Source: Euborellia annulipes (lineage: Eukaryota > Arthropoda > Insecta > Dermaptera > Anisolabididae). From it: 64,000 bases of DNA. The first letter of the stretch is position 1. Every line of letters starts with the position of its first letter. The position numbers were made by a program, and so were the translations under genes. The notes beneath the pieces were generated by a model. The model was not told the DNA's origin. It saw only the letters and a program-made list of their open reading frames with translations, and did no database searches. The stretch is from contig JAKCPI010005405.1 in the NCBI GenBank assembly GCA_023213315.1, positions 1 to 64,000 on the forward strand. Reading direction: 5' to 3'. Positions 53,415 to 62,822 of this stretch are shown in pieces.

Positions 53415-53892
53415 GATTATTTGAAGTTTGTCGACTTTAAGAAAAATTGCTGTATCCGTGGCTGTAATAATACCTCACTTCAGAAACCTGGAATGAATGT
53501 GAAAGTGAAATTTTATAAATTTCCAGATAGCCACATGAAAATAGCAAAACGTAAACAGTGGATAAAAACAGTAAAAAATTATGACTAAGTCCAAAATTAA
53601 TTAAAAATATATTATATAATTAAAAGGAATTTTGAGATTAAACTCGCGCATGTAAATAACTCATTTTGTTAACCAGGTTCTTAATATTTATGACATTTAT
53701 TTCATAATAAAAACTTAACCTTAAAACTTTTTCCATTTCAGAGAAAATCCAAAAGACTGGGTACCAAATCAAAATTCGAGAATTTGTAGTAATACTCATT
53801 TTATAAACAACGAAAAATCGGAACATCCGTCTTATATTCCCTCGATTGTTCCTGGAAGCGAAAATATTTTAAAAAATATACAATCCTTGTGA
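53415..53892 (+). pseudogene. THAP domain of transposase, two exons
   Basis: The first part reads NCCIRGCNNTSLQ (C-x3-C zinc ligands), then FYKFPDSHMKIAKRKQW. A probable intron starts near 53582 (GTAAAAAA) and ends TTTCCATTTCAG at 53741. The second part reads NPKDWVPNQNSRICSNTHF, then HPSYIPSIVPG, up to TGA at 53890. This is a nearly complete C2CH THAP DNA-binding domain, with one residue more than usual between the last Cys and His. No start Met is visible in frame upstream. Confidence 0.85.
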
Positions 53893-53939
53893 GGTATCCG
53901 GCTATTAAAAATTCGTGAATTACTAAAAGCTGCTAGTAC

Positions 53940-54158
53940 TAATAAATAATAAACTAATAAGTACTAATAAATCCTCTTTTTGGTCACAAAGACCTATTCA
54001 CCCCAGAAGAAGTAGATGTAACATAACCTTCTGTAAGGATACATATTGAACGGGTTAATCAACGAATTAAGAACTTTAAAATTTTATCTAAAGTTCCAAA
54101 TTCATTATTTCCTCATATTGATGAGAACTTGAATATAAAACGAATGATTTGGATTTAA
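53940..54158 (+). pseudogene. C-terminal DDE transposase fragment
   Basis: In one frame (about 53973-54134): PLFGHKDLFTPEEVDVT, a stop, then PSVRIHIERVNQRIKNFKIL and SKVPNSLFPHIDENLN. The R-(V/I)-H-(V/I)-E-R...R(I/L)K.F+(I/L)L...(P)LSL pattern is typical of the end of DDE_Tnp_4-type transposases. The catalytic acidic residues upstream are missing. Confidence 0.75.
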
Positions 54159-54946
54159 ATGTGACTTTGACGCTTATGACACTTTCAAAAGAATTTGTTT
54201 TTTCAACTACCGCATAGACATGATTTGAGTTGAATATTTTTTTCTCTTTTTCATCATTGTGGCCGCGTATAATATTACTGACAACTAGTTGAAATCAGTA
54301 TTTTATTATTTTTTCCATTTTTTTAAATATTTTATGTTGTTTGCAATGAATGTTTACATTCCAGAAAGTTTGTCAAAAGAACACTAGACAGCGCTTACTT
54401 AGGCTATAGTGCTGCCTCTATGTTTCACGCACGATCCCTATGGGAAAATATTTATATTTTGTTACCATGGCAACCATTTCTCCTATCTTCCCTATGGAGT
54501 ACAAGAGTAAAGTGGTCTTCAGAAGATTTCAATGACAAAATGAGAATATACATTTTAAAGAGAATCTAAAAAATAATTGATTTATGAATTAAAAAAAAAA
54601 ATATCGTTGGAACCAACTTTGAGAAAATCGAAAAAAAAACTGAAAAAGTACATCAGTAAAGTACTACTACTCTTTGGCCGATTTTGATTAAAAGCTTATT
54701 TTCACGGTCCCGGGGAGTGTTTAACTTAAATATAAAATTTCAGCCTCATAGCTCAATTCCTTCACGCTTAAAATTGAACACACACAGACAGACAGACCAT
54801 GTCGCGAAAACCACTTTTTTGGATTCAGGGGATCTCAAAACGTGAAGATCTATCAAAACCTCGACATAGAATTTTTGACATGAATCCAATACTTTCTCAC
54901 TATATATATATATTACATATATACATAGGTAAGAGAAAGTAAAAAG

Positions 54947-55474
54947 AATTTTGAATTTCTAAAAGAACTATTTTAAATGGGCCACGCCTTTTATGTTTGA
55001 TGTTTTTTTTAAAGAGCACCTCACCCCGTAGGTGTTAAAAAAAATTGTAAATCAGATAACCTTTCAATCCATTTCTAATTAAATTAAAATTTTTTTTTCT
55101 CTCTCTCTCTATCATACACATGTTAAAATGGATATTATTTTTAGATTCCGGAAACGAGTAGAATGAATTAATCAAGTTGTGAAAAGGGAAGTAGAGAAAG
55201 ATATATTAAAGTGCAAAAAGAATCTGTCCATCCCAGATTAGAAATAAAACCAACTAACCTATTTTAAAAATTAATACTTAATTTGATGAAAGACTTACAA
55301 TTTTCTCTTTTTTTTTTTATTGGAAACAAAAATAGACTATCGATAATTTATTCTTTGTCCGCCCTTTGAGCATGGGTCATTGGCACTTTCTTTATTAAAT
55401 ATTTATCTTTTTTCGTTGGAATTAATTTTCTTCATACATTAATAATTCCTAATTAAACAAATTATTATAATTAT
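54947..55474. other. AT-rich, (CT)n near 55100, nothing recognised
   Basis: No coding or repeat assignment. Confidence 0.4.
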
Positions 55475-55654
55475 GGGAGTTTTTAATTTTAGACCACATT
55501 TGTATTAATTATTTATTAAAAATATAAATACTGTACATATTTTCGACTGCAGTTGTTTTCAAGTACTATGCACTTGCTCCGACTCAAAGTAACACTTTCA
55601 TGAAGTTAGTATGCCTTGTTAAAATTTCTTGATGTTTTATGGCTGTGAAGATTT

Positions 55655-55892
55655 ACTCAGGATTCGCAGGGATTTTGCAGCCAGGAGATTAAATAAAACA
55701 TCATATCAAAGTAAAAAAACAAAAAAAAATTGTATATTTAATTGCAATGTTACCTTAGATCGTGTATAATTGACAATATTTACCCTGATGAAGGTCGTGA
55801 TTGGCGACCGAAACGTCGGCAAATAGAAATTAAGTAGGCCTAAATGATTTTTTATTTAATCTCCTGGCTTCAAAGTCCCTGCGAATCATAAG
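55655..55892. mobile_element. hammerhead unit flanked by inverted arms
   Basis: Left arm GGATTCGCAGGGATTTTGCA, CCAGGAGATTAAATAAAA; right arm TTTTTTATTTAATCTCCTGG, AAGTCCCTGCGAATC. Unlike other loci, only one core lies between the arms (plus strand). Confidence 0.6.
55785..55817 (+). ncRNA. hammerhead ribozyme core, complete
   Basis: CTGATGA at 55785-55791, a 5-bp stem II GGTCG/CGACC with loop TGATTGG, GAAAC at 55810-55814 and the triplet GTC. GGC follows. This is the cleanest match to the minimal hammerhead consensus in the window. Confidence 0.78.
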
Positions 55893-56385
55893 TTTCTGTT
55901 CTTTCTATTTTAACTGAAAAAAATTTCAAAATGAAAAATTTTTATGCTTTAAATTAAAAAAATGATCTTTTCTTATTTAAATAATCATATGCAATGAAGT
56001 TAGCGACATCCTCAATTATTCCCAGACACAATCCTTAAAGCAAGTGTTTACATAAAAAACATAAGGATTTTTAACAAAAAAAAAAAAATCAAATTTAAAA
56101 AACTTATTGTAACAATCATGCTTTTTATGTAAACACTTGATTTGATGATTGTGTCTAACTTCTTGGGAATGATTGTAGTTGTTGCTAACTTCATTAGATA
56201 TAAAATGTTACTAACTTCACGTAGGTGTCCTTTAAAGGTTAGTACACTTGAGTCGGAGCAAGTGTACTTGAATACGACTGCAGAATAAGTAGTCGAAACG
56301 TTGTACAGTATTTATATTTTTAATAAATAATTAATTATAAATTGCCATAATAATAATAATACGAACCACAAAAGCTTTAATAAGC

Positions 56386-57055
56386 ATAAACAAATGATTA
56401 TTTAAATAAGAAAAAGATAATTTCTTTTAATTTAATTTTAAAAGTTTAACGCATAACAATTTTTAATTTTGAAATTTTTGAAGTTAAAGAAATTTTAACA
56501 AGGAATTCGCCCCTCGTATAAGATGAAATTGTTGGCATACTTTGGAGTGGAGATGGTGTGGGGGGGGGGGTAGAGCAATTACTCTTTTGAAAATAAAAAG
56601 TTCCCGCATTTCTGCTCTAACAAAAAAAAAGTATTTTCAAGAACGAAACTAGTTCACCCAGATCATTAATCAAAGATATGAAATAAAGTTAATAAAATTT
56701 GTATAGAAATGTCTAAATTTCTAAAAAACGAATAAAATTAAATTAGTGAGATCAAATGGAGCTGATCTATTAAAAGTTTTATCTTGTGAAGGGATGTTTG
56801 GTGGCTTGAGATTATATATTTAATGTCAAGGCTTTAATCTGCATCCGTCAGTCTGTCTGTTTGTCATGGGATTTTCTCTTCGCTCAAGTCCCTGGACACT
56901 CTTCAAAATAGAGGCACATTTTATGCAAATTTGACGGGGAATTACTGGCTGATGAGCAAAACATAATAGGCTCTTTAATTTTGAGAAATTCTTGATGAAA
57001 TTATTCTTAGCGCTGGTAATTTATTATTGGTTTTTTAAATAATATTCTTTTGGTC
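56386..57055. other. AT-rich, no gene
   Basis: A G-run at 56560-56570. TCCGTCAGTCTGTCTGTTTG at about 56846 resembles the Helitron 5' region at 51480 but without a terminus. Confidence 0.35.
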
Positions 57056-57374
57056 ATTTTACTTTCTCTTACCTCTATATATGTTAATATATTATACCTC
57101 AGTAAAGTACTAATACTTGGAGTTATCCCAAAGATAAAATCTATCTTATTTTCATATTGTTACTTAAAATTTGAAATAATTTTTGAGAAAATTTGAAAAA
57201 ATAAAAAAGTAGATCAGTAAAGTACTAGTACGCCTGGTTTCCCAAAGACGAGATCAATCGTAGTTTGTTTTCTATACCACAAATAATAAATATTTAAATT
57301 TGGAAGAGGGACCAGGGAGCCTTCCTGGTGAATAGCAGCCAGGGTAAATAAAAAATTGTATTCTTTGTTGCCGA

Positions 57375-57405
57375 CGTTTTGGGCGCTAGTCGCACCCATC
57401 CTCAG
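57375..57405 (-). ncRNA. hammerhead core with one inactivating change
   Basis: Minus strand CTGAGGA and stem II GGG..GCG/CGC..CCC are intact, but GAAAC reads AAAAC. Loss of the conserved G should abolish cleavage. Confidence 0.6.
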
Positions 57406-57479
57406 GGCAAGCAAATTGTCAAAAGGCCTGAGGCCTTGCCCTGAGGATGGGTGCGAAAAATTTATTCTTTGTTGCCGAC

Positions 57480-57509
57480 GTTTCGGGCGCTAGTCGCACC
57501 CATCCTCAG
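57480..57509 (-). ncRNA. hammerhead ribozyme core, complete
   Basis: Minus strand: CTGAGGA, T, GGGTGCG-ACTA-GCGCCC stem-loop, GAAAC-GTC. It differs from its neighbour at 57375 only at the catalytic G and a few bases, so the pair is a natural active/inactive comparison. Confidence 0.72.
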
Positions 57510-57544
57510 GGCAAGCAAATTGTCAAAAGGCCTGAGGCCTTGCC

Positions 57545-57577
57545 CTGAGGATGGGTGCGACTAGCGCCCGAAACGTC
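57545..57577 (+). ncRNA. hammerhead ribozyme core, complete
   Basis: CTGAGGA at 57545-57551, the same stem II, GAAAC at 57570-57574, GTC at 57575-57577. It is head-to-head with the core at 57480. Confidence 0.75.
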
Positions 57578-58440
57578 GGCAACAAAGAATAAAATTTTTT
57601 ATTTACCCTGGCTGCTATTCATTAGGAAGGCTCCCTGGTCCCTCTTCCAAATTAAATATCTACAGTCATTCAACTAACAAATTCTAAATATTTAAAATTT
57701 GAAAGAAATCGGTAAAGAAATTTTGAGAAAAGTAAAAAAAATTAAAAAGTAGATCAGTAAAGTACTAGTACTCGAAGTTTCCCAAAGACGAAACCTAGTG
57801 TAGTTTACGGGAAATAGTACGTGTTTAAAATTTGAAAGAAATCGTCAAAGAAAATATTGAGAAAATTGAAAAAATCTAAAAAAAAGTACATCAGTAAAGT
57901 ACTCGTACTCGAGGTTTCCCAATGACGTCAATCGTACTTTGTTTTGTATACCTCAAATAGAAAATATTTAAAATTTGAAAGAAATCGTTAATGGGAATTT
58001 AGAGAAAAGTGAAAAAACTAAAAAAATACATCAGTAAAGTACTAGTACTCAAGGGTTCCCAAAGAAGAGACCTATCTTAATTCGTTTTCTATATCGCGAG
58101 TAGTAAATATTTAAAATTTGAAAGAAATCGGTAAAGGGAATTCCGAGAAAAATGGAAAAAACTAAAAAAGTACATCAGTAAAGTACTACCTGAAATTTCC
58201 AAAAATGAGTCTTAGCGCAATTTCATATTGGTGCTGGAAATAGAATATATTTAAAATTTGAAAAAAAATAATTGTTAGAGCCGTTTTCGAGAACTAATAA
58301 TGCATGAATCCATTAATTTTTCTCTCTATTTACCGGGTATATTATGTATATTAACATTTGCATATTTGCCTAATAAATAAAAAAAAAAAAAAAAAACATT
58401 TGCATATAGGTAAGAGAAAGTAAAAATTTTTTAATAATTG

Positions 58441-58860
58441 AAATGAAAAACAATTTTGTTTCAAAAACCTCAATTGGACGTTAGTCAGAGTCAATGCTTT
58501 TACTTACTGTTAATTGAATTCATTTATTTAAGAAAATATAAGCAGATTTGTCATTGCATTGTTTTCCGCGAATCACGGGATATATGAACTAAAAATTTTC
58601 GTGAAAAACAAATATATTTAAAACTCAATTAATGTCGAACCACAAGACCAGTCGATTTACACACAACATGCAACTATTAATATTTAAAGAAAATATAAAC
58701 TCTATTTTAAACCGATATTTTTCTTGTATTAAGTCTTATTTTAATTTAAAAAAGAGAAAATTTCTGAAATATTGACATAATTACGAAATGAAATTAATTT
58801 GATAAAAAAATCTTAATATTTTTTATTTCCTTTATTATTTAACTATTCATTAAAATACAC
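58441..58860. other. AT-rich flank, nothing recognised
   Basis: No repeat or coding signal. Confidence 0.4.
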
Positions 58861-59061
58861 AAGAAAAAGTCAGCTTAATTTTCAATACCTGACTCCCCTT
58901 TGAATTTAAACAAAATAGAATCGTCCATCTCCCTCTTCTGACTAATTAGCCAATCACAACATAAGAAAAAGTCAGCTGAATTTTCAATACCTGACTCCCC
59001 TTGGAATTTAAACAAAATAGAATCGTCCATCTCCCTCTCCTGACTAATTAGCCAATCACAA
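58861..59061 (+). repeat. recent 102-bp tandem duplication with CCAAT and TAATTAG
   Basis: Units 58861-58962 and 58963-59061 are nearly identical. Each contains AATACCTGACTCCCC, CCATCTCCCTC and ACTAATTAGCCAATCACA, the last combining a homeodomain-type site and a CCAAT box. It ends about 130 bp upstream of the E5 initiator, so duplication of a promoter-proximal element is plausible. The 82-codon minus frame over it repeats for the same reason. Confidence 0.75.
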
Positions 59062-59195
59062 GGGTTGTATTCTTTGGCGCCACGAGGCTTGCATAGAAAA
59101 GAACACCAACCTAGCCTAGTCATCTCAGTAGAGTGGAGAATTTTGTTTAGTGATAAACCTATGTAAGTGTGTGCAAGAAATACCCAAACGACCTC

Positions 59196-59267
59196 AGTTG
59201 CTGTTCTGCCATGTTTGGAGTCAGTCGACTCTCTCTCGCTCTCTCGTTTCTCGGCGGTTTTAACTAG
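59196..59267 (+). other. candidate first exon E5
   Basis: TCAGTT at 59194-59199 is a perfect arthropod-type initiator, and a second TCAGTC lies at 59221. The segment contains CTCTCTCGCTCTCTCG and TCGGCGGTTTTAACTAG before GTATTT at 59268, a weaker donor than at E2-E4. A short frame MFGVSRLSLALSFLGG precedes a stop at the boundary. Confidence 0.3.
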
Positions 59268-60009
59268 GTATTTTACTTCAATATTGCTAATTATTTATTC
59301 ATTACTCTTAATAATCATTTAATATTTATAATTGATAAAATAATTCATCAATTTCTAGACATTTTTTTTTTAAATTTATTTCCGCTAGTTACATGACGCT
59401 TTTAGGCTCCACGCCTCCTGAATATTTGTTTCACACTTAATATGAATGCATATTATCGTTCTTTTTCTCTTTTTTTTACTCTCCATTTTAATTGATAATT
59501 TATTTTATTTTTCATTTATCATAGAATATATAAAGTAGGCGGCGAATCTTATTTAAAGTTTTAAATCAGTAGTTGAGAGCTAAAAAATTCTTTTTTGAGA
59601 GAGAAATCTTGAGTGATTTTTTTTTTTTCATCTGATTTTTGCCTTTCTGTTATTTCTCAAACCCTGAGGCAATATTAAATCACTTAAATATAAAAGTTGC
59701 CTATGATGCCACATTACAACAAGCACACATTTAGGCCCAAAGAATATTGAAATAATATTTTTATCAAGCAGAGAATATTAAAAATATTTTTCATAATTTC
59801 GATATTGATAGCGAATATTTCTTTATAATCCCGACAAGTAAATTGTGGTGTGATTATTAGCACACCGCTCTCTTATATAAGGCTTGTACCAATTTTTTCA
59901 TTATTTAATACAATTTACAAATTTTATTTTATTAGCTAATTTCATATTATCATTGAAAGAAATCACATCAGACACATACACACAGCAATTCAAATATTAA
60001 ATGAAACAG
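59268..60009. other. intron-like AT-rich DNA
   Basis: No exon, repeat or regulatory motif stands out. Confidence 0.35.
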
Positions 60010-60600
60010 AAAAATCTGGTGTGACTAGTCCCACGGCCAAAAACTTTTTTGTACCTTCCGTATTTGAAAGTTTTGCACTGTATTTATCACAACAGATTTT
60101 TTGTAACGACATGAGTTGAAAATATTTTATTTTTTATTCTTGTATCAAATCATCATATACCAAGCGCACACATTTAACAAATGTGTGTTTATTTGTTGGT
60201 GGGTCAAACACCAGTCGAATTCTTTAAATATAAAATTAATTAATAATTATATTTTTACATATTTGTCTTTACTTCTCTTATCTCTTTCGAGTCTGAACCT
60301 GTTTGGATTCTCTTTGTTTTCTTAAAGAAATTATTCTATAATCTCCCTTTACTTTAAGAAAAGGGGCATTTTTATAATTATCGTTCTTATTTCAAGGATA
60401 ATTAATGAATTCAAATATATTCTTATTAACGCTCTTTATCTCTTCTTTATCTTAAGGCCTTATTCCCTTTTTATTAAATAAAAAAATCTGGCGTGACTAG
60501 TCGCACAGCCAACAACTTTTTTGTACCTTCCGTATTTGAAAGATTTTTTGTAACGATATTTACTTTTAGTTCAGGCAGAACTGTACAGTGCATTTAGATT
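60010..60600 (+). mobile_element. two left-end fragments of an F1 subfamily
   Basis: 60010-60112: AAAATCTGGTGTGACTAGTC, AACTTTTTTGTACCTTCCGT, TTGAAAGTTTTG, CACAACAGATTTTTTGTAAC. 60481-60600 repeats this without the outer closing stem. Both share AACTTTTTTGTACC where standard F1 has AACTTTCTCTTACC, defining a distinct subfamily. Confidence 0.65.
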
Positions 60601-60673
60601 CATTTTTTTTTTAAATTTATTTACCATCAGTTTCAAAATTAGTTTCGTGTTGACCGAGCCGGAGCTCGGTCGT

Positions 60674-60775
60674 TTTTTACTTTCCCTTACCTCTATATTT
60701 ATTTTAATATATAGAGAGAGAAAGTATTGGATTCATGTCAAAAATTCGATGTCGAGATTTTGATGGATATACACG
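60674..60775 (-). mobile_element. F1 right-end fragment
   Basis: Hairpin TTTTACTTTCCCTTACC..AGAGAGAAAGTATTGG and the following ATTCGATGTCGAGATTTTGA are very close to the consensus, then the match ends abruptly at ATATACACGC. Confidence 0.65.
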
Positions 60776-61925
60776 CTTATATATAAACAAACAAACATAC
60801 ATTGCTCGTTTAATAGTATAAGATATTTGCTCTCTACTTTTCATTCATCTCTATCGACAGAATAAGAATTCAATTTTTCCGATTCTCTTTTAACAAAGAT
60901 CGAAAAGATATTTTTTAATCTTCTTCCTAATATCCCTTTAAAATAAGAGAGGGAGAAAACTCAAGAACCTATCGAGAGGTGTTTGAGAGGCTCGTTATAT
61001 GTTATTATAGAAAATTCTCTTCTCAAAAAGAATTTAAAAAAAAGTCAAACTTGCATTTTAGATCCGATCCATTCATTCTCAGCCTTATTGAATAGACAAA
61101 GAAAGAGAGTTGGCAAGAAAGTTTTTTTTATTTCCTTAAAAATTTATTATATTCTTCTATTGAAACAGAAAGTTTTGTATTATCGAATTTTGCTTTTCAA
61201 ATAATGATTGAGCTCTGTACGAGATTTTTGGCTTGATGCTCAAATTAGAAATGTATATTATTTCCATTTTCTTCTAATTTAAAGGAACAAATTTTTTTTA
61301 TTAAAATAGGTCAAGAATTTTCGCAAGTCGGATTTTGAAATACTGCCAGATGGATAAATATTTTTAAGAGTGGAGAAAGAAATTTTTTTTTAAGGAAATA
61401 ATACTACTAAGGGCGAGGGAAGTTGCTAGACTCAAAGCCTGCCGAAGGCGGACTGCGCGGTCTAAAAGTTGAATTTACCTGCGTTGCGTTAAAAAAACAA
61501 AACAAAAACATCAATAGATCGTTAATCATTTATTCATCGACTAAAATTAAAAGAATAAAAAAAGTTATTTTCCATTAAATCATTCATTTATTTCGATTTT
61601 TCCCAAGTAAATGAGAGCCCAGGGATTGCGAGTTAAAAGCATTATGACGTATATAAAAACATAAAAAATAACACTGGCTTTTTTGTTTTATCTCTTTATT
61701 TATTTAAAATTATATTTACTCCCTAAACTTTAAAATCATCATTATCATTATTATTATGGTATAGCGGCTAGCTTCCGTCTGTGTCGATCAGGGACGCTGC
61801 AAGAGGGTCCAGGGGGCGTGGTAGGCCCGCGAAGGCGGGCTTTGCCACTGGTAAATAAATCATAGAGATTTTGAATTTGTTTAATTATTAATAATACAAA
61901 AACAAGGAGATTTCTTCAATTCCTG
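60776..61925. other. AT-rich DNA with two decayed Helitron-like ends
   Basis: 61405-61458 (AAGCCTGCCGAAGGCGGACT, GCGCGGTCTAA) and 61785-61855 (GAGGGTCCAGGGGGCGTGGT, GCCCGCGAAGGCGGGC, GCCACTGGT) resemble the 3' end of the Helitron at 51895 with altered CTAGT ends. No gene recognised. Confidence 0.4.
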
Positions 61926-61939
61926 TGAATTTCTATTAA

Positions 61940-62332
61940 AGATATTTTCGAATTTTTCGAAATCGACTCAAACGATTTTGATTAAAATTCATAAAACATC
62001 TATTTTTTAGATGCTCTTTAAAAAGAATATCAGTAATTTTTTCGTGAAAATTGTTTTAAGTTCACTTTAATTATGTAGTATTTCAGATTTTCAAATTCAC
62101 TTTCCGGCTCTTCCTTCCATAGAGCCAATGTAAAATCCCTATGGGGATTTGCATGTTAATTTCGATTCAAAAGGGGGTCCCCTTTGGAACTTTTTATTTA
62201 CTTATGAAACTCAAGTTGTCAAGTTTGACTAAAACTAAACTAAAACTAAATATATCTCGACGCAAAAAAACTGGTGTCCAGCACAGTACACAACTTTCGA
62301 CTACCGAGGGTGCATACCAGATTTTTTTTTAT
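61940..62332 (-). mobile_element. F1 long-variant fragment with left hairpin
   Basis: Starts in mid-body (GAAATCGACTCAAACGATTT), passes AAAAAGAATATCAGTAATTT, CCGGCTCTTCCTTCCATAGA, AAAAGGGGGTCCCCTTTGGA, and ends in a shortened left hairpin (AAACTGGTGTCCAGCACAGT ... GCATACCAGATTTT). It links the modules found separately at 331 and 10567. Confidence 0.65.
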
Positions 62333-62657
62333 TGTGAATAAGATTTTAGTTTTGTTAAAACGACTGGTTGGCTGGCCGATGCTCTGAATGAACAAGGGAA
62401 GGTCTCTCTGCAGTTATTTCTGGCGCTGTCCTTTATAGCATAGGAGTGAGTGTCCCACTCCGGTTGTATGTCACTTCCGTAACCCCCCCCCCCTCCGCAT
62501 GCCCTTACAAACTCTGTTCATTCAGAACACGGGGACATTTAGCTAATTGCATTTTGATTTAAGCCAGGCCTCTTTATTACATCTGTGTTATTTAAGTTCA
62601 TTAAATTTTTTTTATTCTGCTAATTTTTTTTAGCTTTTTAAGTAACGCGTGTTTCAG
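62333..62657. other. GC-richer segment between short inverted repeats
   Basis: CTCTGAATGAACA at about 62381 and TGTTCATTCAGAAC at about 62517 are inverted copies around GGTCTCTCTGCAGTTATTTC and a C-run. It could be a MITE or the arms of a regulatory hairpin. No duplication seen. Confidence 0.35.
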
Positions 62658-62822
62658 GTGCCATTTCTTGTTGCAAACTCAGATACTGAAGCGGCTAGTG
62701 AAAATTTAAATTCATCTTCTTTTACTGTATTTTCTGAAACGTTAGAGTATTATTTAATAAATAAATATTTTTCAATTAATTTAATGGCCAAGCCTTTCCC
62801 TAATTATATAATTGAATATTAA
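62658..62822 (+). other. open segment after an acceptor-like site
   Basis: GCGTGTTTCAG ends at 62657. The following frame is open for 54 codons (VPFLVANSDTEAASENLNSS...) to TAA at 62820-62822. The first 20 residues look less AT-driven than the rest. A terminal exon is possible but there is no polyadenylation or homology support. Confidence 0.2.

Larger units (their letters stand above)
53297..54439 (+). mobile_element. decayed ISL2EU-like DNA transposon, 1143 bp
   Basis: Ends AGGGACCGTGCGT and, inverted, AGGGATCGTGCGT lie between AT dinucleotides at 53295-53296 and 54440-54441. F1 reads through once the insert is removed. Inside are a THAP domain and the tail of a DDE transposase. A THAP-DDE protein and a 2-bp AT duplication fit the ISL2EU superfamily as I remember it. 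P-type and Kolobok elements also carry THAP domains but have other target sites. The central catalytic region is deleted. Confidence 0.75.
53136..54946 (+). mobile_element. F1 repeat, full length, split by THAP transposon
   Basis: The left hairpin (53141-53230) with CTTACCTTCGGTGATCG is intact, the body is interrupted at AATTTATAAGTAT (53296), and resumes GGGAAAATATTTATATTTTG at 54442 to the right hairpin ending GGTAAGAGAAAGTAAAA. Without the insert it is about 666 bp. Confidence 0.85.
55475..56385. mobile_element. long palindrome, Penelope-like relic, hosting a second unit
   Basis: Outer arms match those at 30485-30965: TATGGGAGTTTTTAATTTTA, CTCCGACTCAA on the left. On the right are TTGAGTCGGAGCAAG, AGTAGTCGAAACGTTGTACA and TAATAAATAATTAA. 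The right core remnant CTGCAGAATAAG-TAGTCGAAAC is degenerate. A complete hammerhead unit sits inside at about 55655-55890. Confidence 0.55.
57300..57650. mobile_element. hammerhead cluster, four cores in a nested palindrome
   Basis: Outer arms GGGACCAGGGAGCCTTCCTG, ATAGCAGCCAGGGTAAATAA and the mirror at 57600-57648. Inside, four cores alternate minus, plus, minus, plus, separated by the identical CAAATTGTCAAAAGGCCTGA spacer twice. The plus core at 57441 is broken after GGGTGCG and runs into the next minus arm. It interrupts the F1-derived array, so it is younger. Confidence 0.75.
57056..58440. repeat. F1-derived tandem array, unit about 120 bp
   Basis: Six or so units repeat ATCAGTAAAGTACTAGTACT, GGTTTCCCAAAGACGA, ATATTTAAAATTTGAAAGAA and GAGAAAA.TGAAAAAACTAA (units near 57110, 57220, 57690, 57800, 57940, 58060, with a decayed one near 58190). 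The core is the F1 AGTACTAGTAC segment. The array is closed by F1-type ends: TTTTACTTTCTCTTACC at 57057 and GGTAAGAGAAAGTAAAA at about 58411. Confidence 0.7.

Noticed and set aside
57214..57414. 66-codon minus frame MLALRMGATSAQ...
   Set aside because: It is translated from the hammerhead palindrome. The same peptide breaks up in the adjacent repeat.
58875..59123. 82-codon minus frame with an internal repeat
   Set aside because: The peptide repeat arises from the 102-bp DNA duplication. No known domain and no conserved start.
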